Shown here: positions 42,909 to 51,615 of the stretch, piece after piece
How positions within the stretch are numbered: position 1 is the stretch's first letter
How the letters are laid out: the number at the start of each line of letters is the position of its first letter
Origin: Azospirillum griseum
Lineage (GTDB): Bacteria > Pseudomonadota > Alphaproteobacteria > Azospirillales > Azospirillaceae
Assembly (NCBI RefSeq): GCF_003966125.1
Contig: NZ_RXMA01000010.1
Span: forward strand, 62,001 to 126,000
Direction of reading: 5' to 3'
Length of the DNA: 64,000 nt
Position numbers and translations under genes: made by a program
The notes under the pieces: generated by a model
Seen by the model: the letters and a program-made list of their open reading frames with translations, nothing else
Database searches by the model: none
Told to the model about the DNA's origin: nothing

Positions 42909-45233
42909 ATGAGCGGACACCCGACACGACACACCGACAGCCTGCTGCGCAAGGCGGTGCAACACCACAAGGCCGGGCAGACGGAGCGGGCGGCGCGGTT
43001 TTACCGCGAAATTCTGCGCCTCGACCCCGGCCACGGCGACGCTGCGCATTTGTTGGGGCGCATCGCCCATCAGGATGGTCGTCCGCAGACCGCCGCCGCC
43101 CTGTTCACCACCGCCGCGCGCGGCAACGCCACGGTTGCGCCCTATCATCTGGCGCTGGGGCTGGCGCAATGGGACAGTGGCAACCCGCGTGCCGCCGCCG
43201 CCAGCGCCCGCCGCACTCTGACCCTCTGCCCCGACGACGCTGACGCGCTGTGCCTGCTGGGGGCCGCCGCCGGGAGGTTGGGCGACCGCCGGACCGCGCT
43301 GCGCTGCTTTCACGCCGCCGTCCGCGCCGCGCCCCGGTTGCCGGAGGCGCGCACCGGTTTGGGGCGGGTGTGGGAACGCTTGGGCCGCCCTGAGGCCGCC
43401 CTTGGTTGCTATCGTGCCGCCACCCGTTTGCGGGGGTGCGACGCCGACGGATGGCGCGCGCTGGCCGACGCCTTTCGCCGTTTGAACCGTCCCCTGGAAG
43501 CCGCGTCCGCCTATCAGGAGGCGCTGAGGCTTCGGCTGGATTGGGTGGCTGTTTGGGCGGGTCTGGGAAGTGTCTGGCACGCGATGGGGCTGACCACCGG
43601 GGCGCAAGAGGCCTACACACAGGCGCTGCGCCGTGACCCAACCCATGCGGACGCGCGCAACAATCTCGGGCTGCTCCGGTTGGGGGTGGGGCAGGATGCG
43701 GCGGCGCTTCGGTCGTTGACCACAACGCTGACTCTCGCCCCACAGCACGGCCCGGCCCTGGTCAATCAGGGCCTGGCCGAGGCGTCCGTCGGGCGGTTTG
43801 ACGCGGCCGTTGCCTGGCACCGTCGCGCCATCGCGCTCGATCCCAACCAGTCGGAAGCCTGGAACAATCTGGGCGTCGCGCGCAAGGGGCTGGGCCAAGC
43901 GGCGACGGCCTGCTGGAAACGGGCGCTGGCGCTCAACCCGGCCTTTGCGGACGCGCTTGGCAATCTGGGCGTCGAGGCGACCGCTGGCGGGCGGGCGGGG
44001 GACGGTGTCCGCCTGTTGCGCCGGGCCAGCCGACTGATGCCGGAACACGCGCCGTTGCGCGCCGCCTGCGCCCGCGCGCTGTGCGATGCGGGGCGGCTTT
44101 TGGCGGCGGCGGAGCACAGCCGGAAAGCGTTGGCGCTGGTCCCGTCGCTGATCAGCCCCCGCCAGACCTTGGCCGTGATTGAAGCCCGGTTGGGGGTTGT
44201 CGCCCCGAAACGCGGCCTGATGGCCATGGGGGTCGCCCCGCCAGCGGAGTTCAGCCGGGGGATTCTGGCGTTGGATCGCGCGGCGCTGGCTCCTGGATGG
44301 GACGATTGTCTGCACCGTCCCGATCACACCCATCCTGTGCCTGCCCGAATGTCAGGACCTGGCGCGTTGGCGGCGATCCCTGAATGGGGGGGCGAGACGC
44401 TGGCGGGCAAGCGCTTGATCATCACCACCCCATCGGAGGCGTGTGACGTGTTTTCCGCCGCCGCCTGCTGGCCGGACGCTCTCACCCTGGCGGAGCGCGT
44501 CGACATCCGCTGCACGTCCGAGGTGGCGGGCTTGCTGGCCCGGGCCATGCCCCGCGCGGTCATCCGGATCGTTGGCGATCCCGACGCCGACGAAAACCTG
44601 GATATGCCAACCGTTCAGAGCAGCGCCGCCGCGTTGCCAGACCGCTTGCGCGGGCGGTTGGGCCGTTTGCCGGTACGCGCGTCCTGGCTTTACGCCGATG
44701 CCGGGCGGATGATGGATTGGCGGGATCGCTTGGACCGTTTGGGCGGCGGTCTGCGGGTGGGGGTGATTCAGCGGGGGACGGGGGAGAGAACGCGGGCGCT
44801 GTCCGCGATCGATTGGGAGCCGGTGTTGCGCGTGCCCGGACTTGTCTTCCTCGACCTTTCGGACGAAAGGGTGGGGGATGGCCCGAGGGCGGCGTCCTGG
44901 GCCGCCCCCCTGTCAGACGGTTGGCGGGGTGATGTCGAGGAAACCGCCGCGCTGTTGAGCTGCCTGGATCTGGTGATCGCCCCGCCGCGTTCGTTGGCGG
45001 AACTCGCCGCCGCGTTGGGGGTGCCGGTCTGGTGTTATGGGGTGCGGGCGGGAGATGGGGCGTTGCCGTTTCCCGTCGGGGCGATGGTTCGGGCGATCCA
45101 CCCGGCACCGGGGCAGGCCCTGGCCAGCGTCGTGCCGCGAATCGCAACCGATCTGCGGCGTCTGGCCCGCTTGAATCGCGCGGATGACGCCGCTGCCATG
45201 CCACGCGACGCAGCGCAGCGCCGCCTGAACTGA
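42909..45233 (+). CDS. TPR protein with a glycosyltransferase-like C-terminal domain
   Basis: 774 residues. The first ~440 residues are a regular TPR array of about ten units (for example ERAARFYREILRLDPGHGDA, AVAWHRRAIALDPNQSEAWN). The C-terminal part (~450-774), with GETLAGKRLIITTPSEACDV, LRVGVIQRGTGERTRALSAI, EETAALLSCLDLVIAPPRSL and AALGVPVWCYGV, has the pattern of GT-B proteins found after TPRs in bacterial OGT-like proteins. Such proteins often glycosylate flagellin or are linked to surface polymers; here no such genes are adjacent, so substrate and activity are unknown. The usual basic catalytic residues are not clear. Confidence 0.75.
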   Translation: MSGHPTRHTDSLLRKAVQHHKAGQTERAARFYREILRLDPGHGDAAHLLGRIAHQDGRPQTAAALFTTAARGNATVAPYHLALGLAQWDSGNPRAAAASARRTLTLCPDDADALCLLGAAAGRLGDRRTALRCFHAAVRAAPRLPEARTGLGRVWERLGRPEAALGCYRAATRLRGCDADGWRALADAFRRLNRPLEAASAYQEALRLRLDWVAVWAGLGSVWHAMGLTTGAQEAYTQALRRDPTHADARNNLGLLRLGVGQDAAALRSLTTTLTLAPQHGPALVNQGLAEASVGRFDAAVAWHRRAIALDPNQSEAWNNLGVARKGLGQAATACWKRALALNPAFADALGNLGVEATAGGRAGDGVRLLRRASRLMPEHAPLRAACARALCDAGRLLAAAEHSRKALALVPSLISPRQTLAVIEARLGVVAPKRGLMAMGVAPPAEFSRGILALDRAALAPGWDDCLHRPDHTHPVPARMSGPGALAAIPEWGGETLAGKRLIITTPSEACDVFSAAACWPDALTLAERVDIRCTSEVAGLLARAMPRAVIRIVGDPDADENLDMPTVQSSAAALPDRLRGRLGRLPVRASWLYADAGRMMDWRDRLDRLGGGLRVGVIQRGTGERTRALSAIDWEPVLRVPGLVFLDLSDERVGDGPRAASWAAPLSDGWRGDVEETAALLSCLDLVIAPPRSLAELAAALGVPVWCYGVRAGDGALPFPVGAMVRAIHPAPGQALASVVPRIATDLRRLARLNRADDAAAMPRDAAQRRLN

Positions 45234-45394
45234 GCGCATAACCCTTACGGCCCTTGCGTCACCCATTCGTCATCTTTGTTGTGGTGGAGGATGGCCGCAA
45301 TTCCGGCGTGACACGGCCCTGGATTGCGGGTCTCATCCATCATTCGCAACACAAAGGACACGCGCCGCCCGTGTGCGGCGTCGGGAGGAGCGGG

Positions 45395-45757
45395 ATGGGG
45401 GTTTTGGCGACGGTTCTGGTCGCGGCGGTCGGGCTGCTGCATGTCTGGATTTTGATTTTGGAAATGGTCCTGTGGACCAAGCCGATGGGGCTGCGGGCCT
45501 TTGGGAATTCGGCGGAAAAGGCGCGGATCACCGCCGTGCTGGCCGCCAACCAGGGGCTGTACAACGGTTTCCTCGCCGCTGGCCTGTTCTGGGGGCTGAT
45601 CGACCCCGATCCCGCCGCCGCTTTGCGCATCAAAAGCTTCTTTTTGATCTGCGTGATCGTCGCCGGTGTCTATGGCGCGTGGACGGCCAGCCGCAAGATC
45701 CTGTTCATCCAGGCGCTGCCCGCCGCGCTGGCGCTGGCGGCGGTCTGGCTGTCGTGA
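45395..45757 (+). CDS. DUF1304 membrane protein
   Basis: 120 residues with four predicted membrane segments (LATVLVAAVGLLHVWILILE, LYNGFLAAGLFWGLI, FFLICVIVAGVYGAW and LPAALALAAVWLS). The family pattern EMVLWTKPMGLRAFG followed by ANQGLYNGFLAAGL identifies DUF1304. GGGAGGAG precedes ATG 45395; a longer open frame lacks this site. The function of the family is not known. Confidence 0.88.
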   Translation: MGVLATVLVAAVGLLHVWILILEMVLWTKPMGLRAFGNSAEKARITAVLAANQGLYNGFLAAGLFWGLIDPDPAAALRIKSFFLICVIVAGVYGAWTASRKILFIQALPAALALAAVWLS

Positions 45758-45780
45758 GCGTGGCTGAGGGGGTGGGGCGC

Positions 45781-46497
45781 TCAGTGCCCCGCCTCTTCCC
45801 GCCACGGGCCGACATCCTCGACGACAAAATGCGGGCCACGCCGATCCTGGTCGCGGCGCAGGATGAAGCGGTTGGTGCCGCCCGCCTTGATCGTCCACAA
45901 ACCAACGCTGTCCAGACCACCGCCGCTCAACGGACGGATGTCCAGCTCAACCGGGATCGGGTAATCGCCCAACCGTTTCAGGGCGCGGTCGGCGCGCACG
46001 CGGTCGTCGGGCGGCAATTGCTCCATCGCGCGGGCGTCGAAACGGTCGCTTTTGACGTAGCGGGTTCCCAGGCCCTGGATCGGGCTGGATGGCGCGCCGG
46101 GATCGGTTGCGGCCCGCCGCGCCATCAAACGCCAGCGCGCCCGCGCGCACTCCACCACCGCGTCGGCGTGGGCCAGGCGCAGCCGCTCCAGCAGGGGCGG
46201 AAACAGCGGCAGCAGCGCCCGCCGTTTGAAGGCCACCCGCTCCATCACGCCGTGCACGGCGTTGTCGGCGCTGGAGGCCGCCTCCGGCAGCAGCGCGGTT
46301 TCCGCCTGGAGCAAAGGGCGAATGTGGGTGGGATCGCCGCTCAACTCCACGTCCTGCAAGCGGTGGCGAAACCGCTCCTGCGCGTCGTGCATCTGGGCAA
46401 GCGCGGCGGCGATCACCGACGCGGCGGCGTCTGCTGGCAGATCGGGTGACAGCGGTGCCAGCCACGCGTCGGCGAACAGGCGGTGGGTCGTGACCAT
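45781..46497 (-). CDS. Unrecognised protein with a possible RelE-like C terminus
   Basis: 238 residues. The N-terminal ~150 residues are helical and Ala/Arg-rich with no known motif. The last ~70 residues (RADRALKRLGDYPIPVELDI, RPLSGGGLDSVGLWTIKAGG, RFILRRDQD, FVVEDVGPW) follow the strand order and spacing of RelE/ParE-type small domains, but this is a visual impression without any search. It begins 20 bp after the DHH phosphoesterase gene stops, on the same strand, suggesting co-transcription. Confidence 0.65.
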   Translation of the reverse strand: MVTTHRLFADAWLAPLSPDLPADAAASVIAAALAQMHDAQERFRHRLQDVELSGDPTHIRPLLQAETALLPEAASSADNAVHGVMERVAFKRRALLPLFPPLLERLRLAHADAVVECARARWRLMARRAATDPGAPSSPIQGLGTRYVKSDRFDARAMEQLPPDDRVRADRALKRLGDYPIPVELDIRPLSGGGLDSVGLWTIKAGGTNRFILRRDQDRRGPHFVVEDVGPWREEAGH

Positions 46498-46517
46498 GGG
46501 ACGCGCGAAGGGACTGG

Positions 46518-47450
46518 TCAGCCGTCGGCGCGCATGCGGGCGATGATGGCGTCGAGCACCGCCGCCGCCTCGTCGTTGGCAACCTGGCAGGTGCCCGCCG
46601 CCTGATGGCCGCCGCCACCATACTCCAGCATCAACGGGCCGATGTTGGTCTTGGAACTGCGGTTGATGATCGACTTGCCGCAGGCCAGGACCGTGTTCTG
46701 CTGCTTCAACCCCCACAGCACATGGATCGACACGTTGGTGTCGGGGTGGAGCGCGTAGATCATGAAGCGGTTACCGGCGTAGATTGTTTCCTCATTGCGC
46801 AGATCCAGCACCACGACGTTGCCGTGCACGGTGGAGCAGCGCTTGAGCTGGTCGACGAATTGTTCCGCGTGCTGGGTGTAGAGGTCCACCCGTTCCTGCA
46901 CGTCGGGCAGCTCCAGAATCTGGTCGATGCTGTGGGTGCGGCAATAGTCGATGAGGTCCATCATCAACTGATAGTTCGACACCCGGAATTCGCGGAAGCG
47001 GCCCAGCCCGGTGCGCGCGTCCATGATGAAGTTCAGCAGCGTCCAACCGGTGGGGGTCAAAATGTCGTCGCGGTCGTAGCGGGCCGAGTCGGCCTGATCG
47101 ACGGCGGCCATCATCTCGTCCGAAATGGTCGGAAACCGGTCCTTGCCGCCATAGTAATTGTAGACGACGCGGGCCGCCGACGGGGCCGACGGGTCGATGA
47201 CGTAATTGGGCTTTTCCCCGACGCGGATGGTTTCCGACAAATGGTGATCGAACACCAGATGGGCACCGTCCACATAAGGCAGGTTGGTGGTGATGTCGCG
47301 GTCGGTGATGGCGATCTTGCCGTCCTGCATGTCCTTGGGGTGGACGAACTTGATCTCGTCCAGGATGCCAAGCTCCTTCAGGAGCACGGCGCACACCAGC
47401 CCGTCAAAGTCGGAACGGGTGACAAGGCGGTATTTCGCGGCGTCGGACAT
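46518..47450 (-). CDS. DHH/DHHA1 family phosphoesterase
   Basis: 310 residues. The DHH domain has RLVTRSDFDGLVCAVLLKEL (Asp14, Asp16), AITDRDITTN and the DHH triad in LVFDHHLSETIRVG; the C-terminal DHHA1 domain ends with LEYGGGGHQAAGTCQVA. These are Mn-dependent phosphoesterases; relatives hydrolyse short oligonucleotides or polyphosphate and are often labelled exopolyphosphatase-like. The exact substrate is not evident. It precedes the 238-residue unknown gene. Confidence 0.85.
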   Translation of the reverse strand: MSDAAKYRLVTRSDFDGLVCAVLLKELGILDEIKFVHPKDMQDGKIAITDRDITTNLPYVDGAHLVFDHHLSETIRVGEKPNYVIDPSAPSAARVVYNYYGGKDRFPTISDEMMAAVDQADSARYDRDDILTPTGWTLLNFIMDARTGLGRFREFRVSNYQLMMDLIDYCRTHSIDQILELPDVQERVDLYTQHAEQFVDQLKRCSTVHGNVVVLDLRNEETIYAGNRFMIYALHPDTNVSIHVLWGLKQQNTVLACGKSIINRSSKTNIGPLMLEYGGGGHQAAGTCQVANDEAAAVLDAIIARMRADG

Positions 47451-47655
47451 GCGGGCTTCCCTTGGGCAACGGAACCATCAACACGCGCGCAAGGGTAGTC
47501 GCGAGACCACCGCTGCGCAATCCCTTAACCATGACGACGCGGACCATGGATCGCCGATTTGGCGCGGCGTGTGGACGCGGGGCGTGCCTAATCTTTCCAG
47601 CCCGATCCACGGGTGCTACAGCCATCGGATTGCCTGAATCCCAAGGATGGTTGCT

Positions 47656-47847
47656 ATGACCGAACAGCCCAAGCCCGACGCGGCTTCCGCCCCACCCAAC
47701 ACCACAGCCGACGCCCAAGCCGCCACACCCAAGACGGGAGCTGCCACAGGGCCGGAACAGAAACCCGGCGAAATCGGCGGCCCGCAGGGGCCGGAACCCA
47801 CCCGTTATGGTGATTGGGAGTTCAAGGGCCGTTGTTCCGACTTTTGA
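47656..47847 (+). CDS. DUF1674 protein, succinate dehydrogenase assembly factor 4-like
   Basis: 63 residues. The C-terminal motif [16 protein letters not shown] is the DUF1674/SDHAF4 signature; the N-terminal part is a Pro/Ala/Thr-rich linker. SDHAF4 homologues assist flavinylated SdhA during assembly of succinate dehydrogenase. AAGGA at 47643-47647 fits ATG 47656 (8-base spacing); an in-frame ATG at 47647 overlaps that site and was not used. Confidence 0.88.
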   Translation: MTEQPKPDAASAPPNTTADAQAATPKTGAATGPEQKPGEIGGPQGPEPTRYGDWEFKGRCSDF

Positions 47848-48266
47848 TTCGCACCGTGTCGGCGACCGGAGCCGGGGGCGGGCGCCACCCCTCCCGCCTC
47901 CTCGTCGAAGCCGCCGTCTTCCTGCCTGTTCTTCTCCGCCCTTCTGGTGTCACGCGCCGTGTCGGCCCGACGGCGCGCGGCAAACGGATCGCTGGGCGCA
48001 ATCAAAACACGCCTTGCGTGTTTTTTTGAAATCCCCACCCCGTGAACACGACGAAAATTGAGAAGAACTGTCGCACAAAGAGACATTTGTGCATGGGCTG
48101 TAATCGATGATACAAATAAACTCAATGCGCGAAAAAGCCTCGCTGATTGCTCAAATCCAATTATAATTACCCCCACAACACGCCTTATCCTTAAATCGCT
48201 TCAGAGCCTTCAAGGGTTTGCTGTTGTGAACCTATTGTTTCATTCCACTCAATTCAGGAGAACATC
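47848..48266. other. 419-bp gap: GC-rich left part, terminator, AT-rich right part
   Basis: The left ~150 bp are GC-rich and without a supported gene. The terminator at 48004-48027 closes the SDHAF4 unit. From ~48030 the sequence becomes clearly AT-richer (for example CAATTATAATTACCCCCACA), which suggests acquired DNA and must hold the promoter of the next gene; no operator is clear. Confidence 0.55.
48004..48027 (+). terminator. Terminator after the SDHAF4-like gene
   Basis: AAAACACGC (48004-48012) pairs perfectly with GCGTGTTTT (48016-48024) around a 3-base loop and continues into more T. Confidence 0.85.
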
Positions 48267-49421
48267 ATGCAGGCCGCCTCGACCGACTTCGCCGTTACCA
48301 AGAAAAATGGCGAGAAAGTTTCCGTCGTATCCTTGGTTGTTGGTGATCTGTGCATTCTGGAGGAGGGGAGCGAAAGCATTTATGAGGTTGTTTCAAAAGA
48401 CGATGACATTGTTGTTTTCAAGTCGGGATCCGAGCACGCCGCCATCTGCTTGAATCAAGACATCAGCGACGAATGGAAAGCCCTGCTGGAGGCTTCGACC
48501 TCCGACGCCCCGGCCTCAGACGATGAAACGATCGATACCGTCGACGATGACGACACCGAAGGGGCGGGTTTCATCAAGGCTCTGGCCAAGCGGACCATTG
48601 CCGTCATCCCCAACAAGGTGAATCCCTTTACTGGGAAGGGGATTCTCACCCCCGTGCTCAAGGTCACGCCCATCAACACGGACCTTCTCAAGACGAATGA
48701 TCCGCAGGTTGCCGGCATCGCTGGCCTGCAGAAGGGTGACATTCTGCTCAAGCAACTCAAGGTGAAGCTGAAGAACTGGGATTCCGTGTTGATCGCTGCG
48801 GCCCAAGGCGGTCTGAACGATTCGGAGCACAGCTACCTCGGTTCCAGCACGCTGACCCACGCCATGATATACATCGGGGATGGCAAGGTGGTCGAAGCGG
48901 TGCGCAAAGGGGTGGGCGTCACCAAACTGAACGCATCCAGCAGCTTCAACGACAGCGACTACAACGAATACAACTTTTACGTTCTGCGCTGCAAGCACGG
49001 TGACGTCGCCCAAAAGGCGGTGGATGCGGCGCTGGAACTGGTCACGACCACCGAACCGCACCACGCAGGAACCGAAGTGAAGGTGAAATACAACGACAAG
49101 GAATTGTATCTGGGTATTGGCTTCCGGGCCGCGCAGAAATTCTCGTCGAAAATCGTGTTCGAACCTCTCGACCTCATCACGGCGATGGGCGATGCGACCA
49201 ACAGCTTCATCCGGAAGCTGCGGGGAGGGAACAAGCCTGAACTGTTCTGTTCCGAACTGGTTGCGTACTGCTTCCACGTCGCCGCTGACAAAACCGGACG
49301 TCGGCGCTTCTTCAAGAGCGCCCAGCAGGACCGGATCGCGCCGGAAGAGCTGTATGTGCTGGGCCGCGAGGACGGCACCAACTTCACCTATGTCGGTGAA
49401 CTGCACCAACACCGCCGCTGA
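48267..49421 (+). CDS. Permuted papain-like (YiiX/NlpC-P60 type) cysteine hydrolase
   Basis: 384 residues after a clear AGGAG. The N-terminal ~100 residues are a small domain ending in an acidic linker (Asp/Glu-rich ~75-97). From ~155 the pattern of circularly permuted NlpC/P60 enzymes appears: GDILL at 157, His198 in LTHAMIYIGDGKVVEAVRKG with Glu210, and the nucleophile candidate Cys328 in LFCSELVAYCFHVAA. Such enzymes cleave amide bonds in peptidoglycan, lipids or proteins; the substrate here is unknown. No signal peptide is seen. Base composition and the AT-rich upstream region differ from the core genes, suggesting transfer. A metzincin gene follows. Confidence 0.8.
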   Translation: MQAASTDFAVTKKNGEKVSVVSLVVGDLCILEEGSESIYEVVSKDDDIVVFKSGSEHAAICLNQDISDEWKALLEASTSDAPASDDETIDTVDDDDTEGAGFIKALAKRTIAVIPNKVNPFTGKGILTPVLKVTPINTDLLKTNDPQVAGIAGLQKGDILLKQLKVKLKNWDSVLIAAAQGGLNDSEHSYLGSSTLTHAMIYIGDGKVVEAVRKGVGVTKLNASSSFNDSDYNEYNFYVLRCKHGDVAQKAVDAALELVTTTEPHHAGTEVKVKYNDKELYLGIGFRAAQKFSSKIVFEPLDLITAMGDATNSFIRKLRGGNKPELFCSELVAYCFHVAADKTGRRRFFKSAQQDRIAPEELYVLGREDGTNFTYVGELHQHRR

Positions 49422-49541
49422 CCGCATGGGCAACGCGCGGGCGGAAACCGTTCTTTCCGCTCGCGTGGAGCCTGCGATCGCTTTCGTGCTTTCGGCCCAA
49501 CCTCACATCTCCGGTCCAACCGCATGAGAAGGTGTCCAAGA

Positions 49542-50387
49542 ATGCCGCCACAGATTGATTTCGCTCTGCTTGCCGCGCGGCTCCATCTGCTGTGGCGGCG
49601 CACGATCAAGGCGGTGCCGTTGGGGGTGTTTGTGGTTTGCGTGACCGTGGCGGTCTGGGTGACGGCCTTTCCAGCACTGGCGCTCCGTTCGGCGGAGGTC
49701 GTTGGACCGCCCTCCGCGACGGGAGCCGATACGCCCGCAGCACCGCTTGACCAGCTTCGGAGCCGGGCAAGCTATTGGCGGTCGGGCGACGAACGGACAC
49801 TGACCTACTGGATCAACCTCCGCTCCTTCTGTCACACCGAAGCCAATCCAGACACCGGGTGTGCCAGGGCGGACGGCATCTCCGCCAATCTGGCGGCGGC
49901 GGCGCAGGATTGGATGGACGCCTGCCCTGATTGCCGCCTGCGCTTTGAGCGGGTGGATCGGAAGGACAAGGCGGTCTTCACCGTCCAATATGTGACGCGG
50001 ACGCGCGACAGCCCGTTGCCGCCGCGCTACGTTGCCCACGCCTTCTATCCATTTTCCGCCAAGACCTCCCGCGTGCTCCGCATCTCGTCACGCTACCGGA
50101 CCGATCACCCGGACTATGACGCCGTCGGTGTGCTGCGCCATGAGTTGGGGCATATCCTGGGGTACACGCACGAACACGCGGCGGCCGATCCCAAACAACA
50201 AACGACCTGCGGCTGGACCGGTGAACGCCTGCCCGCCAAGGTGCGCGCGATTGCCGTGACCGAATACGACCCTCAGTCCATCATGCATTACCCCTGCGGG
50301 ACCTCACGGGCCAAGGCGACCTTCGCCCTGTCGCCACGGGACATTGCGGGGCACCGGGCGCTGTACGGCCCTTCCCCGTCTCCCTGA
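49542..50387 (+). CDS. Membrane-anchored or exported metzincin (matrixin-like) metalloprotease
   Basis: 281 residues. A hydrophobic segment (~26-48, VPLGVFVVCVTVAVWVTAFP) serves as a signal or anchor. The catalytic zinc motif HELGHILGYTH (His200, Glu201, His204, His210) is a complete HExxHxxGxxH, and the Met-turn is SIMHYPCG (Met248). Five cysteines in the mature part suggest disulfides in the periplasm or outside. ATG 49542 has GAGAAGG about 9 bases upstream; an earlier ATG at 49524 has none. It follows the permuted papain-like gene by 120 bp on the same strand. Confidence 0.88.
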   Translation: MPPQIDFALLAARLHLLWRRTIKAVPLGVFVVCVTVAVWVTAFPALALRSAEVVGPPSATGADTPAAPLDQLRSRASYWRSGDERTLTYWINLRSFCHTEANPDTGCARADGISANLAAAAQDWMDACPDCRLRFERVDRKDKAVFTVQYVTRTRDSPLPPRYVAHAFYPFSAKTSRVLRISSRYRTDHPDYDAVGVLRHELGHILGYTHEHAAADPKQQTTCGWTGERLPAKVRAIAVTEYDPQSIMHYPCGTSRAKATFALSPRDIAGHRALYGPSPSP

Positions 50388-50455
50388 CCGGCGAGAGGCC
50401 ACACAACCAGGGCCGCCCCTTGCGCAGGGGTGCCCCGGCGGTGGCTTTGCGCGTG

Positions 50456-51295
50456 TCAGTGACTCATCAGCACGGGCACGGTCATGTGCTGGAGGATGAA
50501 GCGGGTCATGCCGCCCAGCACCAGTTCGCGCAGGCGCGACCGGCCATAAGCCCCCATCACCAGCAGATCGCACCCTTCGTCGGCGGCCATGTTCAGCAGG
50601 CTGTCACCGGGTTCCACCACATCGGTGACGACGTGACTCGCCTCGACCTTGCAGCCGTGGCGTGACAGGTGGCGGGCGATGTCGGCGCACGGTTCGTCGC
50701 CCAGGCCATGCGGTCCGGTCTTCGGGTTGGCGGCCATCACCACCACGCGCTTGGCGCGGCTCAACACCGGCAGGGCGTCGCCGATGGCGCGCGCGGCCTC
50801 CCGACTGCCGTTCCACCCCACCAGCACCCGTTCGCCGACGCTGGCGAACCGCCCGGCGTAGGGAACCACCAGCAGCGGACGACCGGCCTCGAACAGCAGA
50901 TCCGCCGGTTGGGCCACCGGGGTGTCGCGGTCGCGGTCCGGGTCGGGCTGGCCGACGATGATGAGGTCGGCGTACCGCCCGCGCACCGCCGCCGCGATGG
51001 TCGGATCGCCGTCCACCGCCAGCCACTCCGACCGGTCGGTCAGGCCATGCTGGCGCATCACGGTGGCGAAGTGTTCAGCCTGACGAGCGGTCTGCTCGTC
51101 GCGGTTGCGACGGCGGGTGGCGCGCAGAGCATCGGGAAGTTCAGCTTCGATGTAACCGGGAAGCAGCACATCGTTGACGGCGTACAGGCCGGTCAGATGG
51201 GCGTCGTTCTGGGCCGCGAGACGGGCGGCGAGGTCAAGACGCACCGCCGACGCGGCGCTGTCATCGACCAGAACGAGCAGATCTTTGAAAGACAT
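50456..51295 (-). CDS. Universal stress protein with two USP domains
   Basis: 279 residues forming two tandem UspA-type domains (~1-145 and ~150-279). The second has the ATP-binding motif GAYGRSRLRELVLGGMTRFI; in the first the corresponding glycines are lost (VGQPDPDRDRDTPVAQPADL), so only one site is likely to bind nucleotide. Such tandem proteins accumulate under starvation, oxygen limitation or oxidative stress. ATG 51295 gives MSFKDLLVLVDDS; longer frames run into the divergent promoter region. Confidence 0.92.
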   Translation of the reverse strand: MSFKDLLVLVDDSAASAVRLDLAARLAAQNDAHLTGLYAVNDVLLPGYIEAELPDALRATRRRNRDEQTARQAEHFATVMRQHGLTDRSEWLAVDGDPTIAAAVRGRYADLIIVGQPDPDRDRDTPVAQPADLLFEAGRPLLVVPYAGRFASVGERVLVGWNGSREAARAIGDALPVLSRAKRVVVMAANPKTGPHGLGDEPCADIARHLSRHGCKVEASHVVTDVVEPGDSLLNMAADEGCDLLVMGAYGRSRLRELVLGGMTRFILQHMTVPVLMSH

Positions 51296-51615
51296 GGCGT
51301 GTTCTCCCCGGCGTTCGCTGATGCGTCCGCTCATTGCGGTTGTTGGCTGGGAGCCGCCCATGCGGGCCAACGCCCCCACTTCGCTTGGCAGTATAGGCTC
51401 ACAAACGACCGGCGCGACCAGCCGAAAGCGGGGCACAGGCATACGAACTTCGCGGCTCACGACCAGAGGCGGCGGGGGCCTGTGATCGGGGGGGACCGCC
51501 GAAAGTATCCCCTCCGACAACCGCCTGCGTATGGGTTTGCTTTTGACGGGTGGGCGACACATCGCGTAAGTGTTGTGGGGTCAATTGTCTCACGTGTCCT
51601 CGAATTTCTGGCGCC
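51296..51615. other. 320-bp divergent spacer between universal stress and EAL genes
   Basis: It must carry promoters for both genes. TTGACG near 51547 is a possible -35 box for the rightward gene, but no convincing -10 box follows at standard spacing. I see no gene, repeat or RNA here. Confidence 0.45.

Noticed and set aside
47805..48176. Minus-strand frame of 123 codons over the SDHAF4-islet spacer
   Set aside because: It crosses the end of the SDHAF4 gene and a terminator, lacks a ribosome-binding site and resembles nothing; I left the region as non-coding.
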